Assembly: GCA_033557465.1 (NCBI GenBank) | Contig: CM066033.1 | Location: forward strand, 11,657,080 to 11,721,079 | DNA: 64,000 nucleotides | Direction of reading: 5' to 3' | Source: Ichthyophis bannanicus | Lineage: Eukaryota; Chordata; Amphibia; Gymnophiona; Ichthyophiidae | Shown here: positions 21,627-32,586 of the stretch, in pieces | Layout: each line of letters opens with the position of its first letter | How positions within the stretch are numbered: the first letter of the stretch is position 1 | Notes under the pieces: generated by a model | What the model was told of the DNA's origin: nothing | The model's database searches: none | Seen by the model: only the letters and a program-made list of their open reading frames with translations | Program-made: the position numbers and the translations under genes

Positions 21627-23290
21627 GGAGGAAAAACAGAATCTCTTCCGTCGGCCACTGCTGGAATAACACCTCTATGCCTTCCGACATCCTTTCTCTT
21701 CTTCTGTTGAAGAATCAACAGGTCTTGGTGGACTCGAAGGTTGCCATCACATCCATCAGAGGGGTTCCCCATCTGTGTACTACCTGCGCATAAACCTCTG
21801 GGTGGAGAACCCACTCTCCTGGGTCCACCTGAACCCGACTGAGGTAATCTTCTATCACATTGTCGATTCTCATGATATGCACCGCCGATAACGACATTAG
21901 TCGGGGCTCTGCCCAGCGAAACAACTCCTGGGCCTGATCCTCGAGAGGAACACTGCCTGTACTGCCGATTGAAATAAGCCACTGTTGTCACATTGTTTGA
22001 CAAGACTCTCACCGACCGGCCAACAAGCCCCTTCTTGAACGTCTTGAGTGCCTGAAACACTGCTCTCAACTCCAAGACGTTGATCGACCAACCGTCCTCC
22101 TGCGCGTTCCAAAACCCTTGAGCATATTGCCCCGTGCAGTGTGCCTCCCAACCTGCTAGACTGGCATCGGTGAGCACCAGAATCCACTGCGGGGGTTCGA
22201 GGGGCATGCCTGCCATCAAATTGTTCCGGCTGAGCTACCATTGGAGTGCGATCTTGACCTCCTGAGGACAGGGCAGACGCTGGATTAGAGAACCTGTCTG
22301 ATGAGACCAACGCTGAAGTAGCGCCCGCTGTAACGGCCACATATGCGCTATCGCCCACGGCACCACCTCCCAGAGTGGCCACCATTTTGCCCAGTAACTG
22401 AAGGTAGTGCCAGGTTGTTGGACTCCTGAACCTTACAAAGGCCCACACCAGACACTGTAGACTCTGTACCCTGTGCTTCGGCAGAAAGACTGCCCCTGAT
22501 TGGGTGTCAAACCAGACTCCCAACTATTCCAAGCTCTGGGAAGGAGTCAATTGACTTGGCTCGATTGACCAACCAGCCCAAGCTCTTCAGGAGCTGCACC
22601 ACCTGTGCCGTAGCCCAGACGCTCTTGTCTCTGGACTTTGCCCTGATCAACCAGTTGTCGAGATAAGGGTGTACTAGCACCCCTTCCCTTCGCAGTGCTG
22701 CAGCTACCACCACCATGTCCTTGGTGAATGTCCTCGGCGCCATTGCCAAACCGATTGGTAATATCTGAAATGGAAAGTCCCCCATAGGCACTGTGAACCG
22801 CAGATATCATTGATGGTCTGCTTTGATAGGAATGTGTAAATACACCTCCATCAGGTCTAGAGAAGTTAAAAATTCGCCCTTTCGTACTGCTACTATCACA
22901 GACCGCAAAGTCTCCATGCGGAAATGCGGTACTTGAAGACACCGGTTTACCCCTTTGAGATCTAGAATGGGGCGCCAGGCACCATCTTTTTAGGGGACCA
23001 TGAAATAAATCAAGTATCGACTGCTTCCGGATTGGTGGCTGAGAACCGGGATTACCGCCCGCAATTGAAGAAGACGATCGAGAGTTTCTTTTACTGCCAG
23101 CAGCTTGGCAGGTGCTGTGCAGGGGGACTGGACAAAGGAATTGGGAACTGGTCAAGCAAACTCGAGGGAATACCTCTCGTGAATGATCTCCTACACCCAC
23201 CGGTTGGATGTGATCTGGGTCCAGGCAGGGTAAAATTCCCATAGCCGACCTCCCATGGGTTGCACCCCTGTCTAACCCCCTTGACTTCAT
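21608..23290 (-). pseudogene. DIRS reverse transcriptase and RNase H, frameshifted
   Basis: RT motifs on the minus strand: FQILPIGLAMAPRTFTKDM and VLVHPYLDNWLIRAKSRD (22791-22507), where the usual catalytic LDD reads LDN, and SLGWLVNRAKS. Upstream frames near 23290-22800 hold the palm N-terminal part, including FPHGDF-like sequence. RNase H follows at 22219-21608: LVLTDASLAGWEAHCTG (first Asp), INVLELRAVFQALKTF (Glu) and VRVLSNNVTTVAYFNRQ, where the expected Asp of the SDN block is Asn. The gene is split over several frames. The two Asp-to-Asn changes suggest loss of activity. Confidence 0.88.
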
Positions 23291-23689
23291 TGTGATTTTT
23301 TAAAAGCACCGGGTGCAGTGGCAGCAAAACCACTGTCGGCTCCCTGGAACCCTCTGAACCCGGGACTATGAGTAGGGAAATCTACCTCTCTGAAAACTTG
23401 AGAGCCGGGAGGAGCGAGAGTGCCGAAAATCTCATGCCTGACCCCGAGATGCTGAAGTATTGCGTCCCTGCTTAGGCTTGTCCTCCAACTGTTATAAGTG
23501 GTCTCATTGATAGGGCTTCAACACCCTTAGTTGTGTTTTGAGTGAACACGATTTTATTACTAGGCTTGTCCTCCGGCAGGCAGCCTTCCTTGGACTCACC
23601 CAACTCCTTACCCAACCAATCCAGGTCTTCCCTAAACAGAAGTTTCCCCTTGAAGGGGAGCTTACTAAGGCGGGACTTGGAAGACGTGT

Positions 23690-24819
23690 CCGCCGCCTAA
23701 TTTCGCAGCCACAGATAACACTTAGCCACCACCATGGAGGCCATACTCTGAGCTAAACTGCAAATGAGATCATACTGGACATCTGCAAGGTAAGCCGCTC
23801 CTGATTCTATCTTAGCAAATTCTGATACCTGTTCCAAAACCGTACTCTCCGATTGCTGCAGCCGTTGTGACCAACGTAGGCAAGCCCTAGCCACCCAGGC
23901 CCCACAAATAGAAGCCTGCATAGACAGAGCGTTTACATCAAAGCCTGTTTCAACAGGGTATCCAACTTCCTATCCGGTGCATCCTTTAGCGCTGCACTGC
24001 CCTCTACTGGAATAGTAGTTTTCTTAGCCACTGCTGCGACAGCTGCATCCATGTGAGGAGAGCGAAAAACCTCTCACTCCTGATCCGAGAGAGGGTAAAG
24101 ACGCGAGAAGGCCCTAGCCCCCTTAAGGCCTGCCTCCGGCAGATCCCACTCATCCTGAATCACCTGCTTAACCACTCGGTGAACCGGAAAACAGCCTGAG
24201 TGCTGAGAGGATCTTCTAGGGTGTCTTCATCCACAGGACGACTAATTGGCACATTGAGGGCCTGCATGGACTCCGCAATCAAAGCAGGTAACGCCCCTCT
24301 TTGAAATATCCAAACAATGTGTGACTGATCCGCTGGCTACGGAATTTCTCCCTCCTCCAATCTGTCGGCCTCTAACTCCAGATCCAACACTAAATCATCC
24401 GAGACTGGCCACTCTGAAAGGGATGGATGATCATCCCCCATCCTGGGCCAGGACACGTCCACTACCTGATAGACCCCCTGTCCTGTTCCAGCCGCTGCCA
24501 CTAAAAGGTCTGGCTTGACCCCTTGCTGGCGCAAGCAGAAGGCTTGGTGCATCAAAAGGACGAACTCCGCCGAAAAGGCCCCCAAGGACGCTTCACCTGT
24601 AGTAAGGCAAGTTGAAGGCCCGGGGAGGTCTGAACTAGGCTCCGCTGGGGATGGCAGAACCGCTGATGGAGGAAGAGAGTCTCCCGCATTGAGAGGACCT
24701 TGAGGCCCTGGGGGGATGGGCTCCCTATGGGCTCCTGAAGCGCCTGTTCCATGCCACTGCTTCAGAGGCACAACCACGGCACACTCCTGCCTCTGAGACA
24801 GCCCCTCTCTGGGTGCCAC
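23690..24819 (-). pseudogene. DIRS gag-like gene, broken
   Basis: The first ORF of the element. The frame 24819-24337 (160 codons, from MAPREGLSQRQE) is Pro-rich, then acidic at the end (DDLVLDLELEADRLEEGEIP). The frame 23921-23697 carries a conserved gag block: WVARACLRWSQRL, AAYLADVQYDLICSLAQSMA and VAKCYLWLRN, the DIRS counterpart of a capsid-like segment. The intervening part (24330-23930) is decayed. Confidence 0.75.
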
Positions 24820-25609
24820 AAACTAGGCACTGAAGTCAAGCAGGCATTGAACAGAATAAGAAAAGATTCACCTCCTTTTCTTCTGTCCTTTAGCTTCTTC
24901 TCTCTTTTATTATTTTATTCCTCTTTTTTTTTTAAACTGCTTTAGCCCCAGTGAATAAACCTATTAAAGAAAAAAAGGACTTCATTCAGCATTTACATAA
25001 CCAAAATAAAATAAACTAAATCCAATTCGATTAAATTTAAAGCCAACCCGAGGCTGGCAGCCGGGCCGATGTTACCTCGAGGCAGCAAAAAGACGCGGGA
25101 AACAGGCCTGAGCAGAAACCGCCTCAATAGGCCACCCAATACCGTGCAGCACACAGCGCTGCCATTTGTGAATGCCCCCGCCAAAATTACAGCCTCAATT
25201 CCCGGCTTACCTCGGTAATGGGGAACTCACCGGCAACTGCAGGGGCTTACCACGAGGCTTCCTGTCACCTTCTGTGTTCAGCCCGAAGCTGGCTTCAGTG
25301 CGAAGGAAAATACCTGTCAGCGCTAGTCCTTGAGGAGAGAGGGATCGGGAGCCATCGAGCCGTAGAATCGCTGCTCAAGAGAAACAGAAAGAAAAACAAA
25401 GAATTTTGCCGATCCTGCTGCGGCAGGAAGGTAGAAAGATTAAAAGAAATCCCCCGAAGAAGGAGTTGACATAAGATTGCTTCCCCTAAGGGGATCTTTT
25501 TTATTTAAATAAAGTTTACCAATTGTAGTAAGTCAAAATTAAAATTAACAGAAATCAATCAAAACTCCTTATTTGTTCCTGATAGAAAGCCCCAAACCTA
25601 GGCTCACAC
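24820..25609 (-). other. DIRS 5' leader region
   Basis: Non-coding sequence between gag and the left terminal repeat, with a T-rich tract near 24890-24940 and an A-rich tract near 24965-25020 on the plus strand. Nothing coding is recognised. Confidence 0.5.
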
Positions 25610-25765
25610 GTCCTCCAATTGCTTGGAGACTGCTTGGAGACTGGGAGTTCATGGGAAGAGCCAGTGGTATTAGTACTGGTGCTCTCAAGAAGCTGACGTA
25701 CTCAGTCTCCAAGCTGCTGGAAGAGGATCACTACTGGACTGGAGGGACGATAAGGAAAGGCTTTT
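25610..25765 (-). repeat. DIRS inverted terminal repeat (5' side)
   Basis: GTTCATGGGAAGAGCCAGTG at about 25646 through TCCAAGCTGCTGG is the reverse complement of 19838-19905. It continues outward with ACTGGACTGGAGGGACGATA, which pairs with the internal complementary region at 20297-20320. A short local duplication (GCTTGGAGACT twice near 25622) lies at the inner edge. Confidence 0.92.
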
Positions 25766-26602
25766 GTTAAGGGGGTAGCTGAGGCAATGGGAAATGAGGC
25801 AATTTGCGTAATGTCAGAAGTGGTATTTGCACCGTGCTTCTTGGCCCATTGCTCTAATCACTGCCGCTCCTTTTTCCTGCTGGGAAGAGCAGTCCTGCTT
25901 CTACAGGGCTAAGCAAATCATTTGCACTGGGAGGGTTGCTGCTGTTTGTTCTGGGTGTCAGTGTAGGTCTGGTATGGCAGGTTTGGTATTTAGACTGAGT
26001 TACTGTTTGTAGGATTCTTACTTCATGTCATGCCTGGCACAGGAAGATGTTTCTCAGTTACCGATGTGATAAGAACTTTTAAAGTCATACGCTGAGTGGT
26101 AAGGTGGAAACATCTATTTCATTCAAGTCAGTCATTGTAGAGATTTACCTTCAGTCACCAAACTTGGGTCTTTATTTGACGTAAGCTGTTGCAGTCAGCC
26201 GTCAAACTCAAATGCACATGACTGCTGTTATCTACACATAGGAGAAACTCTTCATTACTTGTGTAAATCGCTCTTCCAATTCTAGTATTCTCCCTATTAG
26301 GGGTCCCTTTTCTGCTCCATATGCTCTCCATGTGGCAGGTCTCATCTCTCTTTGTACCATCTCCCCCCGACTTGGATAATATCCTTGGCTCCACCTTCCC
26401 AGACCTCAGCACATCCCTCCCTGCTTCCAGATACTCTACAGCTCTTCTAGTACTTGATTTCCAGACCAGCAGCAGCTCATGACTAGTGTACAAGTGCTGC
26501 TTAACCACCTACATTCCTGTTGTCAGCAACTCCAGTCTCCAGTAGGGCTGCTGCTGGATTGTAGCCCCCAATGTGAGACAGGAGGGGAGAGATGAGGACA
26601 CA
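25766..26602. other. Unassigned stretch, one 117-codon open frame
   Basis: No repeat family recognised. A minus-strand frame at 26508-26155 (MVKQHLYTSHELLLVWK start) is open for 117 codons. It has no motif I can name, no codon-bias argument and no second exon, so I do not call it a gene. Confidence 0.3.
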
Positions 26603-26610
26603 AGCACTGG

Positions 26611-27119
26611 CAGGGGTGGCTCTATCATGAGGCAAAGTGAGGCGGCTGCCTCAGGCGGCGAAGTTTTAAAGGCGGCAAAAAATGCCCCCAAAACTGCCGC
26701 CTCACTTCGCCTTCAAAAGGTAAAAATAAAAAAACGCTCAAGTTTCTGTCACTGCCGAGTCCGCTTCTCGGCAACGGCAGACTCACCTCTCCTTCGTATA
26801 GCAGCCGCGACTCCTTCTTCTTGGAACAGCGGCAGTTCTAGCGAGAGACCAGCTTAATAACCAAGTCAGCCAGTGCGGAGCCTTCCTGTGCAGCGGCGTT
26901 CTGCCCCCAAAGGAAGTTACTTCCTTTGGGGGCGGGACACCGCTGCACAGGAAGGCTCCGCATTGGCTGGCTTTGTTCTTAAGCTGGACTGGCTAGAACT
27001 GCCGCGGTTCCAAGAAGCAGGAGCCGCAGCTGCTATAGGAAGGAGAAGTGAGTCTGCCGCTGCCGAGAAGCGGACTCAGCAGTGGCAGCAACTTGAGCGT
27101 TTTTATTTCCCTGGGGGCC
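26611..27119. mobile_element. Foldback element with near-perfect ~380-bp palindrome
   Basis: Arms 26729-26920 and 26921-27110 are reverse complements with few mismatches, meeting at AAGGAAGTTACTTCCTTTGG near 26921. AAAACGCTCAAG (26731) pairs with CTTGAGCGTTTT (27090-27105). The left flank from 26611 starts CAGGGGTGGCTCTATCATG, a hAT-like terminus. AGCACTGG occurs immediately outside both proposed ends (26603-26610 and 27120-27127), compatible with an 8-bp target duplication, though the right terminus does not mirror the left one. Confidence 0.75.
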
Positions 27120-27120
27120 A

Positions 27121-27290
27121 GCACTGGAAATGGGTGGGGGAGGGGGTCTAGGACTGGAAATGGGCTGATAGGGGGGTTAGAACTCGAAGTGGGCTGATGG
27201 GGGATGTTTAGGACTGGTAATGGGCTATGGGGGCTAGGACTGGAAATGGGCTGATGGGGGGGGGGGGGGGTTAGTAATGGGCTGATGGAG
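27121..27290. repeat. Short tandem repeat, units of about 35-40 bp
   Basis: Four to five copies of a unit containing GGACTGGAAATGGGCTGATG followed by a G run, of varying length. The longest G run (about 17) is near 27257-27274. Confidence 0.85.
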
Positions 27291-27539
27291 AATCCACCAG
27301 CATAAACTGGAAAAGAAACAATGGAATTTGAAAAACACGAGAAAAAATCGTCAAAGAATGAGATCTGCAATGAGGAAAAACAAATGGAAAATGCAGAAAT
27401 ATAGTGGGAAATAGAAAGTGTTTCTTCAGGAACCCTTTGTAGATCATGAACGGACACAGGAATTGTTAAGGAGAGGTGAACTGAAGCCAAAGGATCAGAA
27501 ATTGACAGTTGTAGCCCAGGAGAGCGGATCATGAATGAT

Positions 27540-28220
27540 GTGGTTTACAGCAAGCACTGAAAAAATCGGCAATGGTCACTTACAGGCATCAATATACAGG
27601 AAACCAGCTGACGAATGGAACTACTTTCAAAGCTCTGTTTTCCACCCTCCACAATATATACAGTCATGTTACTACTACTAATCATGTGTCTAGTGCTACA
27701 AGGCGTACATAGCACTGTACATGACACCACCACATTTGCTCTGGCCTGAAGACAGGAATGAACACATTAATGCCCATCAGAATCCTTTAAACAAAAGGGC
27801 TAGTACCAGAAAATCTCTCCACGAAAACTGCACCCTCACTCAATATACCCAGAGGAAACCTACTGCAGTACAAGGAAAGAAAAACCATGAAACGTGTACC
27901 ACTTGTGATAGCTTATAACTGGAATGAGAAAAACTAAGGAAACTTTCACAGATCTCGAACCCCTATTTCTGGAGGATGACTTACCAAAAGAAATCTTACC
28001 CACCCCTCCGATTCCAGCCTTCGGCCAATCACACAACCTGAAACAAAAACTTGTAAGGAGCAAACTCCAAGCAGAATCCCATATGGAAGAAAACGGCACA
28101 AAATCCTGCAAAAATCCATGATTCAAGTTATGCCAACACATATTACAGGACCCTATAACCACCCACATGGAAAGGACATTCAAAATAAAAGGCTTACATT
28201 CATGCTGCTCGATTAACTGA
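27540..28220 (+). pseudogene. Penelope-like element, C-terminal fragment
   Basis: The plus strand encodes LQASIYRKPADEWNYFQSS near 27585-27640 (PLE thumb block, IYRKPTD..YL). After an L2-tail-like insertion near 27680-27720 comes RVPLVIAYNWNEK near 27893 (the PLV.TY block), then in shifted frames PPLRFQPSANHTT-like sequence (PLLAFRR..NLRD block) and GPYNHPHGKD near 28150. This is the region between reverse transcriptase and GIY-YIG endonuclease. It is in the opposite orientation to the PLE at 16695-18230 and covers a different part of the protein. It has several frameshifts. Confidence 0.7.
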
Positions 28221-29154
28221 AGTATGTAGGATCCAGTGAAAAGATGTGAAAAGAAGTACTATATGGAAGAAATGAATGAAAAACTGAGAACACGCTAAAC
28301 TTTCATAAGAACACCATAAACTCTTAGGGGTATGTTTACTAAAAGCCGCACAATTGCGTGCTGCACAATAGCGCACGGAAACGTGGCACTCAAACGCTCA
28401 GAAACGCTCTTAAACGCCCCGCACAAGTGCGCGTGGACCACGCACAATTGCGCGCCGCACCAACGCACCCCGCACAAGTACTCGGCCCGCAAATGCCCGA
28501 TAGAGGCGTGGAAAGGCATTCTGAGGGCGGAGGAAGGCTCCCGAGGGGCGGAGAGACGGGGTCAATGGGCGGGGAAGGGGAGGGGAGAGGCTCCCCGCAC
28601 ATGATCGAGGCCGAATTCACAGGTTAAAAATAGCGCGAGTGAAACACTCACGGTAGAGGGCATTTAAAGGGAAGAGAAACCATTTCGCGTCAGCAATGTA
28701 CAGGGAAACCGGGGAAACCTGCAAAACGTGAGCAGTGTGATACATGTGCACAGAACAAAAGTGCAAATAAAGATAGAAAAAGACCCAAACAAAAATATTA
28801 AAAATAGGAAGGCAGCTGGGGAACCCCGATAATAATGGGCAAACATAAGAAACACACCCAGGAAAGCTCCAAAAAAATGAAATGAAGGTTGGAAGGGGCT
28901 ACGGAGGGGAGACCCTTCCAAAAACCATCTCCTTTTTTCTGAGCCTTCCTGGGAGTGTTTGCTATGGTTGCCCATTAATATCACTGTTGCCCAGCTTGGT
29001 TATATTTATCCCCAGTTGTTCGTGGTCGGTTGAGGGGTGTATTTGCACTTATGTCACCAGACAAGGTGACGGAGCCCACAGTACAAATGTGCAGAGCAGG
29101 GTTTTTGACTCTGTTGGTCAGGTTTCCCACCAGGGACTGCACCATCACTGTGGC

Positions 29155-29233
29155 CACAATGTGGTGCAGCGGACAGAGGCAGTACCTCTAGGACCAGAGG
29201 GTCACAGGTTCAAATCCAAGCTGGGGCTCCTGC
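29155..29233 (+). repeat. tRNA-like unit, copy B
   Basis: ATGTGGTGCAGCGGACAGAG followed by GGTCACAGGTTCAAATCCAA, a good B-box match (GGTTCAAATCC). It is duplicated with its downstream context at 29606-29665 (GTCACAGGTTCAAAGCCCA). Confidence 0.5.
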
Positions 29234-30000
29234 CAACCCAGTCCCCATATTTTACCCACCACTAAACAGAGATAGTACAGACACTCCTTTATTGCAGAGA
29301 ACATAAGCATGGTTCACACACCCATTTTGTACCCAACACCGCACACACACCATAACAATGGGCATTACCGACAGCCGAGTCCCCCAAATGCAGTCCTGGA
29401 GTGCCACAACTCAATCAGGTCATATGCTTTTCCAAGATACGGACATGCCAGCATGTTGGCGGTAGGGTACAGGTGGTGGAGGGGGCAGTGGCTGCTAGCC
29501 ACAGAAGACAGTGGCCGAGCCATGTGCAGGCTGGCACATCCACTGCAACATAGGCCCTGTCGGATGTACAGTCATGGACTTCCCAGGGACTTCAACACAT
29601 CTGTGGCAACACAGTGGTGCAGGAACAAAAGGTCACAGGTTCAAAGCCCAGCTGGGGCTACTACCAATCCTGTCCACATATTTTCCCCACAACTAAACCA
29701 TGTTAGTAAGGGCAATCCTTTATTGCTGGGGACATACGCATTGGTCATACGCCTATCTTTTACACCACCAAGCACAGACACCATGACCAGGGGCATTACC
29801 TAGAGCAGAGTCTCACAAATGCAGTCCTGGAGGACCACACACCATTCAGGTTCCATGCTGCCACACATACAAATAACTGTGTTGTATATCTATGCACCAC
29901 CCCCATGGCATGTAGATGTAGCTCATGCATATTCATGAGGGACAGCAGGAAACCCCAACCAGTGTATTGCAAACCTGGACTGGATTTGGGAACCTCTGCC
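29157..30000. repeat. Direct duplication, period about 460 bp, inside copy B
   Basis: Blocks GTGGTGCAG, GTCACAGGTTCAAA, AGCTGGGGCT, ACTAAAC, CCTTTATTGC, GGGCATTACC and CAAATGCAGTCCTGGAG recur in the same order from 29157 and again from about 29612. The second unit extends into a diverged segment (29815-30000) resembling the hAT MITE at 10164. Confidence 0.8.
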
Positions 30001-31627
30001 GTACAGCAGCAGCCAACAGGGGCAGACACACCCACAACCACAGGCCCCATTGGCCAATGCCTCCTGGAGAGGCAGGACATTGGGCCCTGCGTGCAGCACC
30101 CAATACCAGCACTTGCATACCTTAGCAATGTCACCCTACACCTGGGTATATGGTACACAGCTCTCAAACGTTTGCTAAGAGTACTGGCAGATAGATATCC
30201 CTACGTTACGCACAGTCTGCTCTTTGAGCTCCATCATAACAATCTATCTGATGTCTGCGGTGTGTGCGTCAGGTCTGGCCCCTGACAGTGTTTACCACCC
30301 TGGGGAGTGACCCCCAACCGTACTGCATACCATACCCATGCCTGTACTGTGCCCAGGACTGGTGTGGTGGGCAAGGATTCTGAACCCCTCTATAGTAGCA
30401 CAATGCTGGCATACGTGTGGGAGTGTGTGTCTGTCTAAACAGTGTGTGTTGGCTGCAAACACTGTCCACAGCCCACACTGCCAGCACTGTTGCCAGTTTT
30501 GGCCTGATGATGTGCATAATGAGCAGCAAGGTACCATGGGTATAGCTCAGACAGGGTGGGCTGGCCAGGATGCATCTGCACAGGGCATAGGGCACTGGCA
30601 GGGACATTGTAGTGGCCGTCCACCACCTCCACAGACAGGGTGACCTCTGTATGTGCTGCTGGGCTTTCACTCCACCCTGACTGTGCAGTGACGGCAGCAT
30701 GGCTAGGCACCCCCATAGTGCTTCATAGCATTTCCCTCATGTGATATATATGGGTCACCTGTTGGGGCCTAGTCACTGATGTATCTGCTTGTGTGTGTTG
30801 CCATCCCAGTTGTGGGTGCATGCATTTCCAGCGGGACTAACCAGCAGACTGTTCACAGCTAGTATGTGCCCTGCTGGAGTGCCGTGCAGTGGCTGATGGC
30901 TTGATGCAGGGGAATATCAGATGGTGGTGGGGTGCATCTTAGCATATCCAGGCCTACTGTCTGTCTGATATTGTGGTCTGGGTGTGTGTGGGGCTGCTTG
31001 GACTGCCCTGTAGGGTGTCTGTTCCCCAACAGGACTGGGGTTGATGGTCCACTCTACTGCCAACATTGCAAGGGAGGGGGGGGGGGGGAATCTGTTGATG
31101 GGAGACCCTGTTTGCTGCCCTCGGGGGGTGGGTGGGTGGGTGGTGCATGGCCCACCTAGGGGTCCATGGGGGTTCCCCTGACTGAGACAGACAGAGATAT
31201 CCAAGGTGTTCCTGCAGAAACTACCTATCTGACAGATTACGACTGTTTTGGAGCTCTACCATGGCCTCTCTCAACTATGGAGGGTGCTGTGGACCTGGTC
31301 CAGGGCGCCTCATCGCACACTCAGGGTGAGCACAGTTCCCGCACAATGTGACTGTGTGTAGCTACTCTGTGCCAGTTAAACACCCGGTCAGTACCTCCTA
31401 CCTGGCCAAGGTGCTGTGTGGGTGCACACGGACACGTCCCCCTACCAGGCCGGGGAGCTGTTGGGGTGCATTCCCCATCTTGTGTTCATCTGTGGACAGC
31501 TGATTTGCATGTGCAGTGCATCATGGGTATGGGTGGCCTAACCCTATCCTGGTTACCACAGCAGACTGTCTGTGTGGTGACATGCAGGCTCTCTGCAGCC
31601 AGCCAGGGGCTTGCTGGCAGCTATATA

Positions 31628-31698
31628 GCTGTAGCCCAATGGTTACTTCACTGCCTGTGGAGCCAGAGGTAATGGGTTCAAGCCCACAGTGGGGTTAT
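31628..31698 (+). repeat. tRNA-like unit, copy B, conserved in copies C and D
   Basis: CTGTAGCCCAATGGTTAC (A-box-like) and AATGGGTTCAAGCCCACAG (B-box-like). The same unit, with the same upstream sequence (CCTATCCTGG, then a CAGACTGTCTG/CAGACAGTTTT block), occurs on the minus strand in copies C (46316-46380) and D (41348-41412), so it belongs to the family consensus. Confidence 0.65.
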
Positions 31699-31781
31699 TT
31701 GATAGGGTTGTCCAAAGCTTTTTTTAGATTTAATGTACATATGTTGCTGCCATCAAACACACCCTCAGTGTACTGTACCCA

Positions 31782-31960
31782 TAAGGTGCCTCTGAGGGTG
31801 CTTTATAGGGCGCCCTATAGGGCACCTTATGGTTGCTGTCCATATAAGGTGCACTATACATTATCCTGTGATGCAACATATATGGTGCCCTATAGGGGAC
31901 ATTCTAGGGTGCCTTGGCGGACAGTGAACTTTAACATGTGCCTTATGGGCCACCTTATGT
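31782..31960. repeat. GGTGCC/GGCACC minisatellite, copy B
   Basis: Imperfect repeats of AAGGTGCC and its inverse, spaced about 10-14 bp, including the palindrome TAGGGCGCCCTATAGGGCACC-like stretch near 31806-31826. Equivalent arrays occur at 45531-45720 (C) and, more weakly, 11535-11680 (A). Confidence 0.8.
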
Positions 31961-32059
31961 TAACACGCTTTGTGAGTGCGTTTGCTAGTAGTGATAACTG
32001 AAATAAAAATAAATTGCCCCCTACAGCACTCATCCCCATAATATGCACTGCCTCAGTGA

Positions 32060-32146
32060 GCCTTCTTCATTGAGCACTGTGGGGGATTGAACCCCTGATC
32101 CCTGCACCATTGGTCAGTGTCTTAATCATTGTGCTGTGGCTCTGGT
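32060..32146 (-). repeat. tRNA-like unit, copy B right side, minus strand
   Basis: On the minus strand: GAGCCACAGCACAATGATTA (A-box-like) and CAGGGGTTCAATCCCCCACA (B-box-like). It is the first of two tandem-like units before the right terminus. Confidence 0.6.
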
Positions 32147-32311
32147 CCTGTGCTTGGGCATCAGCGCACTGCCTTATGCTGCCCAAACTTAACAGTGCAC
32201 CGCCTTATGCCGCCCAAGATTAACAGTGCACCTCCTTATGCCGCCCAAAATTAATATGCCTCCTAAAGCACCTTTACCCATTAAAATTAATGCCTCAGCC
32301 AGCCCTTTTTG

Positions 32312-32385
32312 TTGCACACAATGGGGAATTGAACCCATGGCAGCTGCACCAGCTGTCAGTGTCTTAACCATTGTACTATGACTCT
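32312..32385 (-). repeat. tRNA-like unit, copy B right side, second unit
   Basis: On the minus strand: GTCATAGTACAATGGTTAAG and CATGGGTTCAATTCCCCATT. Both boxes are good matches. It repeats 32060-32146 at about 245 bp spacing, with shared flanking TTATGCCGCCCAA-type sequence. Confidence 0.6.
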
Positions 32386-32586
32386 GTTCCTGTGTGTGTA
32401 TATCAGGGCGCCACTTAGCCTTCCCACACACTATTTTGCACGGCGCACAATAGCACGCCGCGCAAATGTGCGATCGCTTACTCCCGTTTTTTTTCTTTTT
32501 TCTGCCTGACCCACCCACTCCTTATATGGCACAGGCACACTAACGGGGCCCCGCACAATTTCGGAGTTTAGTAAACATACCCCTTA

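Larger units (their letters stand above)
19765..25765 (-). mobile_element. DIRS-type tyrosine-recombinase retroelement, about 6 kb
   Basis: The minus-strand order is left inverted terminal repeat (25610-25765), leader, gag (24819-23690), RT/RNase H (23290-21608), tyrosine recombinase (21626-20370), internal complementary region (20235-20335), right inverted terminal repeat (19765-19915). DIRS elements replicate through a circular intermediate and integrate with a tyrosine recombinase instead of a DDE integrase, so they lack LTRs and target duplications. All structural hallmarks are visible here. All three genes carry frameshifts or stops and two catalytic Asp positions are changed, so it is inactive. 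Confidence 0.93.
28327..32583 (+). mobile_element. Giant non-coding PIF/Harbinger-type element, copy B, complete (4257 bp)
   Basis: Both ends are present: GGGGTATGTTTACTAAA at 28327-28343 and its exact inverse TTTAGTAAACATACCCC at 32567-32583, flanked by TTA at 28324-28326 and 32584-32586. A 3-bp TTA/TAA target duplication and GG-rich termini fit PIF/Harbinger. Subterminal zones are CpG-rich with repeated CGCACAATNGCG-like motifs at both ends. The interior is TG/CA-rich, without coding frames. It shares long segments with copy C in inverse orientation: 30360-30610 matches 47345-47660, and 31497-31700 matches 46316-46490. It contains tRNA-like units, a direct duplication of about 460 bp (29157 and 29617), and a GGTGCC-rich minisatellite. 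Confidence 0.85.

Noticed and set aside
26155..26508. A 117-codon minus-strand frame as a new gene
   Set aside because: No motif, homology or promoter context. Kept only as a note in the unassigned stretch.
28332..28627. Overlapping open frames in the CpG-rich subterminal zone of copy B
   Set aside because: GC-rich sequence lacks stops by composition. It lies in the transposon's subterminal repeats.
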